NCBI GenBank assembly: GCA_002331255.1
Contig: DCZD01000032.1
Location: 8,002-19,690 of the forward strand
Direction of reading: 5' to 3'
DNA: 11,689 bases
Source of the DNA: Acidimicrobiaceae bacterium UBA2093
GTDB taxonomy: Bacteria; Actinomycetota; Acidimicrobiia; Acidimicrobiales; Ilumatobacteraceae
The position numbers and the translations under genes were made by a program. The notes under the pieces are model-generated. The model was given only the letters and a program-made list of their open reading frames with translations, ran no database searches and was not told the DNA's origin. Below are positions 6,062-11,689 of the stretch, piece by piece. Position 1 is the stretch's first letter; every line of letters begins with the position of its first letter.

Positions 6062-6067
6062 TACGCT
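6062..6067 (+). promoter_or_regulatory. Candidate -10 hexamer for small membrane protein/tilS transcript
   Basis: TACGCT, identical to the hexamer at 1804-1809, ends seven bases before the ATG at 6075, which has no SD. A leaderless mRNA starting at or just before 6075 could also carry tilS, 18 bases beyond. Confidence 0.45.
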
Positions 6068-6074
6068 GGTGCAC

Positions 6075-6227
6075 ATGTTCGCAGCACAACCATGGCATTT
6101 CTGGCTCGGCCTCGTTCTTCTCGTCGCGGGTGTCGGTGCGGTGTTGCAAGCGGTAGTTGGCTACGTAGTGAAGGTGACCGGTTCGAAGCATCCGCCGAAG
6201 CACCGCCAACCACCTGCACAGCAATAG
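6075..6227 (+). CDS. Small single-pass membrane protein (50 residues), unknown function
   Basis: ATG 6075 to TAG 6225-6227 encodes a short N-terminus with two Trp (MFAAQPWHFW), one hydrophobic helix (about 9-33, GLVLLVAGVGAVLQAVVGYV) and a basic, proline-rich tail (TGSKHPPKHRQPPAQQ). The positive-inside rule suggests an outside N-terminus and a cytoplasmic tail. I do not recognise a family. Support for it being real: the membrane-protein composition, a TACGCT hexamer seven bases upstream giving a leaderless start, and a snug fit between the anti-sigma stop (6046) and tilS start (6246). A longer reading from upstream in this frame would overlap the anti-sigma gene and is unlikely. Confidence 0.6.
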   Translation: MFAAQPWHFWLGLVLLVAGVGAVLQAVVGYVVKVTGSKHPPKHRQPPAQQ

Positions 6228-6236
6228 GCACGTGCG

Positions 6237-6251
6237 AGTCACGTCGTGACT
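6237..6251. repeat. 15-bp perfect palindrome over the tilS start codon
   Basis: AGTCACG-T-CGTGACT (6237-6251) has seven-base arms around one base and includes the GTG start at 6246-6248. It could be an operator or an mRNA stem occluding the start, or chance; seven-base arms are expected a few times in a window this long. Confidence 0.35.
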
Positions 6252-7127
6252 GATCACGGCGAGCATCCATTACTCGTCTCCCTGCTATCTCGCTGCACAT
6301 TTCCTGCGCCAACGACGCCGGTGTCTGTCGCAGTTTCCGGCGGTGCCGACTCCATGGCACTTTTGTTACTTGCCTACGCGCATGGCCTGGACGTCACGGT
6401 TCATCACGTCAACCACCAACTACGTGAGAACTCACATCGAGACGTCGAAGTCATCACACCAGTGACTGAACGACTCGGTGTCGAATTGCTCGTGCACGTC
6501 GTCGCCGTCGAGCCTGGCCCCAACCTCGAAGCACGCGCGCGTGACGCCAGATACGACGTGCTTCCCCCCGACACGATGACCGGCCACACTGCGGACGACC
6601 AAGCAGAAACGGTGCTCATCAATCTGCTCCGCGGTGCCGGAACACGTGGTCTATCCGCGATGCGTCCCGGTACGAGACGTCCATTACTCGCAGTTCGTCG
6701 CGGCGAGACGCGGGCATTGTGTGCCGCGCTCGACATCACACCTGTGGACGACGAAACCAACACCGACCCAAAGTTTCTCCGCAATCGTGTGCGCGGCGAA
6801 CTTCTTCCGCTCATGAACGACATGTCGCAGCGTGACATCGTGCCGTTACTTCTCCGTACAGCTGACATGCTGCGCGACGAACATGACTTCTTGGAAGACC
6901 TTTCCGCGACGATCGACCCCACTGATGCACGGGCGCTCACAGAAGCACCGGCACCGTTGGCACGCCGAGCCGTGCGTGTGTGGCTGTCACATCCGTATCC
7001 GCCCGACGTAGCGACGGTCGAACGAGTGCTCGCGGTGGCCAGAGGTGAGATTTTGGCCTGTGATGTAGGCGGCGGACGTGAAGTTCGTCGCTCGAAACAA
7101 CGGTTGCACCTCACAACTATTGGCTAG
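6246..7127 (+). CDS. tilS: tRNA(Ile)-lysidine synthetase
   Basis: The 293-residue enzyme belongs to the N-type ATP pyrophosphatases. It shows the P-loop SGGADSMAL (31-39), HHVNHQLRENSHRD (53-66), TGHTADDQAET (112-122), the RGAGTRGLSAM region (129-139) and DDETNTDPKFLRNRVR (168-183), all TilS family motifs. It adenylates C34 of the CAU-anticodon tRNA-Ile and replaces it with lysine, giving lysidine, so the tRNA reads AUA; it is essential in most bacteria. The C-terminal part after about 190 is short, as in the compact TilS of actinobacteria and Aquifex, without the full E. coli-type C-terminal extension. The GTG start at 6246 is the only suitable one before the P-loop and has no SD. It lies 18 bases after the small membrane protein. 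The usual neighbours hpt and ftsH do not follow. Confidence 0.93.
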   Translation: MTDHGEHPLLVSLLSRCTFPAPTTPVSVAVSGGADSMALLLLAYAHGLDVTVHHVNHQLRENSHRDVEVITPVTERLGVELLVHVVAVEPGPNLEARARDARYDVLPPDTMTGHTADDQAETVLINLLRGAGTRGLSAMRPGTRRPLLAVRRGETRALCAALDITPVDDETNTDPKFLRNRVRGELLPLMNDMSQRDIVPLLLRTADMLRDEHDFLEDLSATIDPTDARALTEAPAPLARRAVRVWLSHPYPPDVATVERVLAVARGEILACDVGGGREVRRSKQRLHLTTIG

Positions 7128-7205
7128 TGTTGCATGGGGTCGTAGAGCCCCTAGTGACGACATCACGACAGATACAGCAGACGACAAGGACGACGAGGGA
7201 AACGA

Positions 7206-7715
7206 ATGCCACCGAAATTGCGCGGAAAATGGGCTCTCGGAATCACCCCTCGGAACTTCACCTGGGTCATCAAGGACAAGGTCGCCATTTGCGAGCGCCC
7301 AGGTGGATACGGCGACAATCACCGTCGCGTGAGGCGTCAAGAGGAAATCATCTGGCTGCGCGAGAACCGTTTCGATTTGGTCGTCAGCATCATTGCCGCG
7401 CCACACAACCTGCACGCCTACCAAGAGTTGAACATGCCGTATCGGCACCGGCCACTGAGTGGCGCAGACGATCTCGATGCGTGGCTCCGTGTCTTCTACG
7501 TCGAGTTACGCGACCTCATCAACAACGATTCAAAAATCGTCATCCACGCCGAGGAAGTCGGCGATCGGATCGTGGGAATCATGGGTGGGTACATCCGTTG
7601 GAGCGGCATGCTCGAAGATCCATCACAGGCCATCGAGATCACCGAACGCATCTCTGGGCGCCAGCTGGACAGTTGGTCACGCGAACTGATTCTTCGGGTA
7701 CACGAAATTCGTTGA
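7206..7715 (+). CDS. Dual-specificity-phosphatase-like protein with lost catalytic Cys (probable pseudophosphatase)
   Basis: The 169-residue product follows the order of small dual-specificity phosphatases: an N-terminal strand pair (FTWVIKDKVAICERP, 18-32), a helix (RRQEEIIWLRENR, 43-55), a strand FDLVVSII (56-63), NMPYRHRPLSGADDLDAWL (76-94, the usual gly-I-xY-xHxP and general-acid Asp region), a helix (95-105), strand KIVIH (110-114) and then the phosphate-loop position. There the HCx5R signature reads HAEEVGDR (114-121): Arg121 is kept, but Cys is Ala115, the conserved loop Gly is Val118, and the Ser/Thr after Arg is Ile122. If the fold assignment is right, it cannot use the Cys-phosphate mechanism and may bind ligands or proteins instead. 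SD GAGG (7195-7198) sets the start. Assignment is from motif layout only; it might be an unrelated alpha/beta protein. Confidence 0.55.
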   Translation: MPPKLRGKWALGITPRNFTWVIKDKVAICERPGGYGDNHRRVRRQEEIIWLRENRFDLVVSIIAAPHNLHAYQELNMPYRHRPLSGADDLDAWLRVFYVELRDLINNDSKIVIHAEEVGDRIVGIMGGYIRWSGMLEDPSQAIEITERISGRQLDSWSRELILRVHEIR

Positions 7716-7740
7716 TCTCCTTCTCGGAGTCCGCGCTCGT

Positions 7741-8724
7741 ATGGTTGAGGGTGTGAAAAGCCGAAAGGTTCTCATCACCGGAATGGGTGGCGAGCTCGGT
7801 TCGTTAATCGCATCGCGTTTTGAACAAGCCGACTGGGTCGGAGATATCCGCGGATTCGACATGGATCCTCCGCGTCGTCGACTACGTCATGCCTCGTTCA
7901 CACGAATCATGCCCGGCGACATCGACCAGATGTCACAGTTCATCGTCGACTTCCAACCTCAGGTCATCGTGCACGTCGGTGTGTGGGAACCACATGCGCG
8001 TCTCGCAACGGACCATGCCCGCATCGCCACCGGAAACGTTGCACGCGCGGTTTTCGACACTGCACATCAACTCGACTCTCTGGAATCGGTTGTTCTACGT
8101 AGTGGCATCGAGGTGTACGGCGCTGCATCACACTCGCCACACATTGCTACAGAGGAAAACGATGTCGCACCGACCACGGTGTACGGAAAGATATGTGCAG
8201 ATCTTGAAGCGCGCGCTAATGCATTGCATTCCGCCCGAGGCGTGAATACGTGCACATTGCGTCTCGCTCCCGTCGTAGGTCCGCATGTTCCGAGCCCATT
8301 GGGTCGCGTACTGCGTATGCCAGCAGTTCCATTCCATGGTCTCGGTAACCCTGCATTCTGCGTTGTCGAAGACACCGACGCTGCTGATGCGTTTGTGTCT
8401 GCAGGTACTCGTCAAGCGCACGGTGTAGTGAATATCTGCGCGAACGGTGCAATCAGTGTTCTTCGTGCAACTCTCATTGGACGTCGCGTACCCGTTCCGA
8501 CAATTGGTCCTGCGTGGTGGACTGCACGCGCCATGTCTGGTGTCGCAGGCGCACCAATTCCCGATCACGTGTCCGAGGTGTTGCACAGGGGTCGACTTGC
8601 AGCGAGTAACGAGGCAGCGCACTTGTTGCGTTTTGCTCCGCGTCACACCACCACCGAAGTCATTGAACGACTGTACGAATGGCCAAGCATCGAACATGTT
8701 CCTGCAAAAAAGCAGGTCGCCTGA
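7741..8724 (+). CDS. NAD-dependent epimerase/dehydratase-family (extended SDR-like) protein with non-canonical active site
   Basis: This 327-residue protein has the extended-SDR Rossmann motif TGMGGELG (13-20), an Asp at the end of beta-2 (RGFDMDPP), a Asp at GDIDQ (59-63), the beta-4 segment VIVHVGVWEPH, a Ser at the active site position (VVLRSGIEVYG, Ser121), Tyr148 (TTVYGKICADLE) and the family's RLAPVVGP (174-181). The lysine four residues after the tyrosine is missing: Cys152 stands there, and Lys150 is displaced by two. Catalysis by the usual Tyr/Lys pair is therefore doubtful; NAD-binding or atypical chemistry is possible. No product can be assigned. The ATG at 7741 has only a distant GGAG (7726-7729); the in-frame GTG at 7753 is an alternative start. 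The stop TGA shares its last base with the next ATG, so translation is coupled. Confidence 0.8.
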   Translation: MVEGVKSRKVLITGMGGELGSLIASRFEQADWVGDIRGFDMDPPRRRLRHASFTRIMPGDIDQMSQFIVDFQPQVIVHVGVWEPHARLATDHARIATGNVARAVFDTAHQLDSLESVVLRSGIEVYGAASHSPHIATEENDVAPTTVYGKICADLEARANALHSARGVNTCTLRLAPVVGPHVPSPLGRVLRMPAVPFHGLGNPAFCVVEDTDAADAFVSAGTRQAHGVVNICANGAISVLRATLIGRRVPVPTIGPAWWTARAMSGVAGAPIPDHVSEVLHRGRLAASNEAAHLLRFAPRHTTTEVIERLYEWPSIEHVPAKKQVA

Positions 8725-9572
8725 TGCCGTTCACGAACGCAAGCGATGGCATTCGTCTTCACTATGAGGTCACTGGTCGACGCAATGGGCCGCCAGTGCT
8801 CCTCATTCAAGGCCTGGGGGCCGAGAAGAATTCATGGAACTTGCAGCGTGCAGCACTTGCTTGGCGGCACCGCACCATTGCGTTCGACAATCGTGGCTCG
8901 GGTCGCAGCGACAAGCCCACGGATGAGTTCACACTCGAACAGATGGCAGATGATGCAGTCGCAGTGCTCGACGCAGCTGGTGTCGAGTCGGCCCATGTAG
9001 TCGGACTTTCGATGGGTGGGGCCATCTCGCAGATCGTCGCCTTGAAGTACCCACATCGCATCCGTTCGCTCACCTTGGTCGCGACAAGTTGTCGCAATCA
9101 TGCGTGGCGTGAAGAGCTATTGCAGACTTGGGCCGACAAGGCCCGTACCGATGGGCTCACCGCCATGAGCAAAGAGGCCGCGCGTTGGATGATCGGCCCA
9201 CGCTCGTTCCGGCGCCTGCTGCCAGCCATGGGAATTCTGGGACCACTCGGGCTCATCAGCCCGGTTGAGGGTTTCACCGGTCAGGTCACGGCCATCGTCA
9301 ACACCGACGACAATGATCTTCACGCGATGCTCGGATTGATTGCATGCCCCACACTTGTGGTGGTTGGCAACCAAGACATCCTCACCCCGCGAGGTGACGC
9401 AGAAGAACTCGCGGACCTTATTCCCACAGCAGAACTCGTTGTCATCAGTGGTGCAGCACACGGCGTGACCATCGAACATGCCACTACGTTCAATCGTATT
9501 TTGTTGTCTTTTTTGAAACGTGCCGAAGCGGCGTTTGTACCGCACAGTGGCGCTATGCAGAACGCCGTCTGA
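8724..9572 (+). CDS. Alpha/beta hydrolase
   Basis: The frame is open from 8679, but the ATG at 8724, overlapping the upstream TGA by one base (TGATG), is preferred because homologous alpha/beta hydrolases begin close to the DGIRLHYEVTG strand. This gives 282 residues. Motifs: oxyanion region IQGLGAEKNSW (28-38), FDNRGSGRSDKP (54-65), nucleophile elbow GLSMGG (94-99, Ser96), acid Asp218 (VVGNQDILTP) and His246 (GAAHG), with a helical cap in about 125-205. The pattern fits the large group containing 3-oxoadipate enol-lactonase, epoxide-hydrolase-like and carboxylesterase enzymes; Ser rather than Asp at the elbow argues for an esterase, lactonase or C-C hydrolase. The usual HG at the oxyanion site is QG. 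Substrate unknown. It lies between the SDR-like and flavoprotein genes in a probable operon. Confidence 0.9.
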   Translation: MPFTNASDGIRLHYEVTGRRNGPPVLLIQGLGAEKNSWNLQRAALAWRHRTIAFDNRGSGRSDKPTDEFTLEQMADDAVAVLDAAGVESAHVVGLSMGGAISQIVALKYPHRIRSLTLVATSCRNHAWREELLQTWADKARTDGLTAMSKEAARWMIGPRSFRRLLPAMGILGPLGLISPVEGFTGQVTAIVNTDDNDLHAMLGLIACPTLVVVGNQDILTPRGDAEELADLIPTAELVVISGAAHGVTIEHATTFNRILLSFLKRAEAAFVPHSGAMQNAV

Positions 9573-9584
9573 CAGGCTCACTGC

Positions 9585-10535
9585 ATGCGAATCGCCGTTA
9601 TTGGCGCCGGACTCAGCGGATTGTTGGCCGCGCGCAACCTACGGCGTAGTGGTCACGAGGTTGTCGTTCTTGACAAGGGTTCAGGGGTCGGCGGTCGCAT
9701 GGCAACACGACGAATTGGCGAAGCAGTTCTCGATCATGGCGCGCAGTTCTTCACGGTGCGAAGTGATGCGTTCGCGAGTGAAGTCAATGAGTGGCTTACT
9801 GAAGGCGTTGCTCGTGAGTGGTGCCGTGGTTTCGTAGACGTCGATGGGCATCCGCGTTACATGGGTGTTGGCGGAATGACCTCGATCGCCAAGTACTTGG
9901 CGCGTGACACTGACACGCACCTCGGCATCACTGTCACAAGAATTGACTTTGACGATGCCAATCGTCAATGGCAGATTGCTGCGCAGTCACGTGACTCACG
10001 CGCAGTCAATCTTGTTGCAGATGCCATGATCGTCACTGCTCCACTGCCCCAAACCATCACACTGCTTGGCCCAGTTGCAGGTGAACTTCCCGCAGACCTT
10101 CGCGATATTGAGTACGACCCGACATTGTGTCTGCTAGTGACACTGAGGCAACAAGTGCACGTGAGTGAATCTGGTGCACTGCAATCACCAGATGAATTCT
10201 TCTCATTCATATGCGACAACATGAGAAAAGGGACGTCGTCGGCGCCGAGCATGACATTCCATGTCGAGCCGACTATCTCCGCAACCAACTACGAGCAACC
10301 CGACGACACCTTGCACTCAATGTTGTTCGAGCAGGCCTTGACCTATCTGTCCCCCGACGACATCATCGAAGCGCACCTGAAGAAATGGCGCTATGCCACA
10401 CCGCGTCGCACTCACACTGACTCATGTTGGGCGCATCCACATCTTCCACTCGTCTTGGCAGGTGACGCATTCGACGGCCCACGCATGGAAGGTGCTGCAC
10501 GCAGCGGTATTGCCGCTGCGTCGGTGTTCAGCTGA
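9585..10535 (+). CDS. NAD(P)/FAD-dependent oxidoreductase, renalase-like
   Basis: The 316-residue flavoprotein starts with the dinucleotide fold IGAGLSGLLAARNL (6-19), acidic Asp30 at the end of beta-2, and the GGRMATRR motif (36-43). DHGAQFFT (50-57) and PRYMGVGGM (90-98) follow, a set characteristic of renalase and related bacterial amine-oxidase-fold proteins. The C-terminal LAGDAFDGPRMEGAARSG is the second FAD contact. By family knowledge bacterial renalases oxidise 2- or 6-dihydro-NAD(P)H isomers back to NAD(P)+, but not all family members do so and the substrate here is unproven. The start is 12 bases after the hydrolase stop with only a weak AGG upstream, indicating operon translation. 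The last eight bases overlap the tail of the convergent polyprenyl synthase gene. Confidence 0.87.
   Translation: MRIAVIGAGLSGLLAARNLRRSGHEVVVLDKGSGVGGRMATRRIGEAVLDHGAQFFTVRSDAFASEVNEWLTEGVAREWCRGFVDVDGHPRYMGVGGMTSIAKYLARDTDTHLGITVTRIDFDDANRQWQIAAQSRDSRAVNLVADAMIVTAPLPQTITLLGPVAGELPADLRDIEYDPTLCLLVTLRQQVHVSESGALQSPDEFFSFICDNMRKGTSSAPSMTFHVEPTISATNYEQPDDTLHSMLFEQALTYLSPDDIIEAHLKKWRYATPRRTHTDSCWAHPHLPLVLAGDAFDGPRMEGAARSGIAAASVFS
10499..10521. terminator. Possible T-less terminator hairpin at convergent gene ends
   Basis: ACGCAGCGG (10499-10507) and CCGCTGCGT (10513-10521) make a perfect nine-base-pair stem with a five-base loop. It lies inside the last codons of the flavoprotein gene and six bases beyond the polyprenyl synthase stop on the minus strand. 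No T-run follows on either strand, so termination is only a possibility; GC-rich T-less hairpins are reported as weak terminators in actinobacteria. Confidence 0.35.
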
Positions 10536-11505
10536 CGCTGTCGAGCAAAGCAACAGGTGCGTCACGCATGGCGCCGACACGCGTGGTCGACGGCAAGGCA
10601 TTACATGCGTCGTGTGCTTTTGCCACGAAACTGCGTGCTTGTTCGATTGCCTTCTTGACGCCACCGTTGCTGCGCACAATGTCGAGCACCTTCTCGCGCT
10701 CTGCGTGATCGAGGGGCTTGCCCAGAATTCCGTTGAGTTCGCTCGCTGCTGGCCCACCAGCTGCGAGGGTGAGAATCACCGGAAGTGTGTAGACACCTTC
10801 GACCATGTCGTGGCCGGCCGGCTTGCCCAACTGTTCATCGGTGGCGGTGACGTCGAGTACATCGTCAACGACCTGGAACACCATTCCATATGCATCGCCG
10901 TATGCAGTTAGTGCGTCGATGTGCCCGCGATCAAAGCCCGAGACCAAACCACCGATGCGCGCGGCTGTGCCGTACAACGAAGCCGTCTTGCCATCAATTG
11001 ACGCGAGATACGCATCCATTGGGCGAGCGACGTTATAAGTGTGACGCAATTCGAGAATCTGTCCTTCGCACAAACGACCGATCGTGCGCGCAAGCAAACC
11101 CGCAACTTCAGTTCCGAGCGATGCAGCAATCTCAGATGCTTTCGCCAACAAAAAGTCACCGGCGAGAATCGCCTGCAAGTTGCCCCACTTCGCGTTCACA
11201 GTTTCGACGCCACGGCGCACGTCGGCTTCATCCATGACATCGTCGTGGTACAAAGATCCCAAATGCACCAACTCACAGGCGATACCGCCCATGACTGCGT
11301 CGTCGGTCACGTCGCGGTCGTCAGCGGCGGAAGAGACCATTGTCATGACCGGCCGCAAACGCTTTCCACCGGCGGAAATGAGGTGGGACGCGATCTGCGT
11401 CAGGTAATCATCAGGTGTACGAACAGCCCGCAGGATGGCGTCTTCCACACGCGCGCGGTCGGCATCCATGCCGGGTAAATCGAGCAGTGGGGACCGGCTC
11501 ACCAT
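10528..11505 (-). CDS. Polyprenyl (all-trans isoprenoid) diphosphate synthase
   Basis: The 325-residue enzyme has the trans-isoprenyl diphosphate synthase motifs: GGKRLRP (46-52), the first Asp-rich motif YHDDVMDEADVRRG (86-99, DDxxD with Asp88, 89, 92), GDFLLAKA (116-123), and the second motif VFQVVDDVLDVTATDEQLGK (209-228, Asp214, 215, 218), with KTASLY (173-178). It condenses isopentenyl diphosphate with an allylic primer. Small residues just before the first motif (HLGSLY) suggest a long product, as used for the menaquinone side chain (hepta- to nonaprenyl), but chain length cannot be fixed from sequence. Cytoplasmic, all-alpha. The start is SD-less; a TAGCCT hexamer lies only three bases before the ATG at 11505, so the GTG at codon 2 (11502) may be the real leaderless start. 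Gene ends overlap the flavoprotein gene by eight bases. Confidence 0.93.
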   Translation of the reverse strand: MVSRSPLLDLPGMDADRARVEDAILRAVRTPDDYLTQIASHLISAGGKRLRPVMTMVSSAADDRDVTDDAVMGGIACELVHLGSLYHDDVMDEADVRRGVETVNAKWGNLQAILAGDFLLAKASEIAASLGTEVAGLLARTIGRLCEGQILELRHTYNVARPMDAYLASIDGKTASLYGTAARIGGLVSGFDRGHIDALTAYGDAYGMVFQVVDDVLDVTATDEQLGKPAGHDMVEGVYTLPVILTLAAGGPAASELNGILGKPLDHAEREKVLDIVRSNGGVKKAIEQARSFVAKAHDACNALPSTTRVGAMRDAPVALLDSVS

Positions 11506-11508
11506 GTC

Positions 11509-11514
11509 AGGCTA
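11509..11514 (-). promoter_or_regulatory. Candidate -10 hexamer of polyprenyl synthase gene
   Basis: On the minus strand TAGCCT (TANNNT) ends three bases before the annotated ATG (11505) and six before the in-frame GTG at 11502-11500. Six bases is the classical distance from a -10 to the first transcribed base, so a leaderless mRNA beginning at the GTG is plausible. Confidence 0.4.
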
Positions 11515-11526
11515 CGCCACCACGAC

Positions 11527-11555
11527 ATGACTGTTCCCAACCCTGCCGGTACACT
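11527..11555 (+). promoter_or_regulatory. Candidate housekeeping promoter of clpC
   Basis: ATGACT (11527-11532, four of six matches to TTGACA) and TACACT (11550-11555, TANNNT) are separated by 17 bases. Transcription would start near 11562, giving a leader of about 48 bases that includes the SD at 11598-11604. No SigR-type GGAAT or heat-shock inverted repeat was seen in 11506-11609. Confidence 0.45.
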
Positions 11556-11609
11556 TGGCATACGTCACCGACACCGAATAGTGCCGGACACAACAACAAG
11601 GTGGTCATC

Positions 11610-11689
11610 TTGTTCGAACGCTTTACCGATAGGGCCCGCAGAGTGGTGGTCCTTGCCCAAGAAGAGGCACGGTTGCTCAGTCATTCCTA
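11610..11689 (+). CDS. clpC: ATP-dependent Clp protease ATP-binding subunit ClpC, N-terminus only
   Basis: The frame from 11610 reads LFERFTDRARRVVVLAQEEA and continues RLLSHS to the window edge. This is the highly conserved start of ClpC in actinobacteria (normally beginning MFERFTDRARR), the first of two N-terminal Clp repeats. ClpC is an AAA+ unfoldase that feeds substrates to ClpP. The start must be the TTG at 11610, read as Met: AAGGTGG (11598-11604) is an SD five bases upstream, and the in-frame GTG at 11601 lies inside that SD. About 26 residues are visible. In Streptomyces clpC belongs to the SigR regulon, but it is not shown here that this sigma factor controls it. Confidence 0.92.
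   Translation, partial: MFERFTDRARRVVVLAQEEARLLSHS

Noticed and set aside
6042..6065. CGTAGC / GCTACG stem around the rsrA stop
   Set aside because: A six-base stem with a 12-base loop and no T-run is expected by chance.
6404..7114. 236-codon open frame on the minus strand opposite tilS
   Set aside because: It is antisense to a clear tilS gene, its product is rich in Arg/Ser/Thr as expected for a shadow of GC-biased codons, and it has no recognisable motif.
7128..7205. Promoter or structured leader in the 78-base gap after tilS
   Set aside because: TAGTGT at 7125-7130 has no good -35, and the repeated ACGAC bases (about 7155-7196) are low-complexity without pairing; nothing firm beyond the SD.
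7127..7756. 209-codon plus-strand frame overlapping the phosphatase-like gene in another frame
   Set aside because: The frame at 7206 has an SD and a coherent fold pattern; this one is Arg/His/Pro-rich noise.
8128..8697. 189-codon minus-strand frame opposite the SDR-like gene
   Set aside because: It is fully inside the SDR-like gene on the opposite strand, with Cys/Arg/Thr-rich low-quality composition and no motif.
8679..8723. Longer start for the alpha/beta hydrolase
   Set aside because: It would add 15 residues overlapping the upstream gene; the TGATG junction at 8722-8726 and family N-termini favour 8724.
1..11689. CRISPR arrays, tRNA/rRNA genes, riboswitches, insertion sequences, phage or defence genes
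   Set aside because: No repeated spacer pattern, cloverleaf, known aptamer core, transposase or integrase motif was found on either strand by reading.

Overview
The window looks like ordinary chromosomal DNA from an actinobacterium, most likely an Acidimicrobiia-like lineage with moderately high G+C. The lineage is inferred from four things: a SigR/RsrA-type sigma and zinc anti-sigma pair, a ClpC N-terminus of actinobacterial type, a long-chain polyprenyl diphosphate synthase, and many genes with no Shine-Dalgarno (SD) sequence but a TANNNT hexamer a few bases before the start codon (leaderless style). I see no tRNA, rRNA, CRISPR array, transposase, integrase or attachment site. Coding density is very high, and no gene-free stretch exceeds about 145 bases.

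Layout. Bases 1-1011 hold the end of an unrecognised polytopic membrane protein. It converges on an aldose 1-epimerase-like gene (1028-1804, minus). That gene diverges, with only 14 bases between start codons, from a lipoprotein (1819-2667) carrying a cysteine-rich middle, a peptidoglycan-binding domain and a C-terminal EF-hand loop. Next comes an SDR oxidoreductase (2708-3640), translationally coupled to a small Cys-cluster protein of DUF5522 type (3637-3819). A strong bidirectional terminator (3821-3849) separates these from a minus-strand fasciclin-domain lipoprotein (3872-4471).

The central part is regulatory: a MarR-family regulator (4617-5117), an ECF sigma factor of SigR type (5176-5778) and its HxxxCxxC zinc anti-sigma factor (5801-6046). 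A 50-residue single-pass membrane protein (6075-6227) and tRNA-Ile lysidine synthetase TilS (6246-7127) follow.

The right part is a tight plus-strand cluster: a dual-specificity-phosphatase-like protein whose catalytic Cys is replaced by Ala (7206-7715), an NAD-binding epimerase/dehydratase-type protein lacking the usual YxxxK lysine (7741-8724), an alpha/beta hydrolase (8724-9572) and a renalase-like FAD protein (9585-10535). The last gene overlaps, tail to tail, a minus-strand polyprenyl diphosphate synthase (10528-11505). The window ends in the first 80 bases of clpC (11610 onward, TTG start).

Most functions are housekeeping, redox stress response and envelope. The least explained parts are the paired phosphatase-like and SDR-like proteins with lost catalytic residues (7206-8724), the face-to-face leaderless promoters at 1804-1819, and several palindromes lying exactly on start sites (2669-2689, 5158-5174, 6237-6251).
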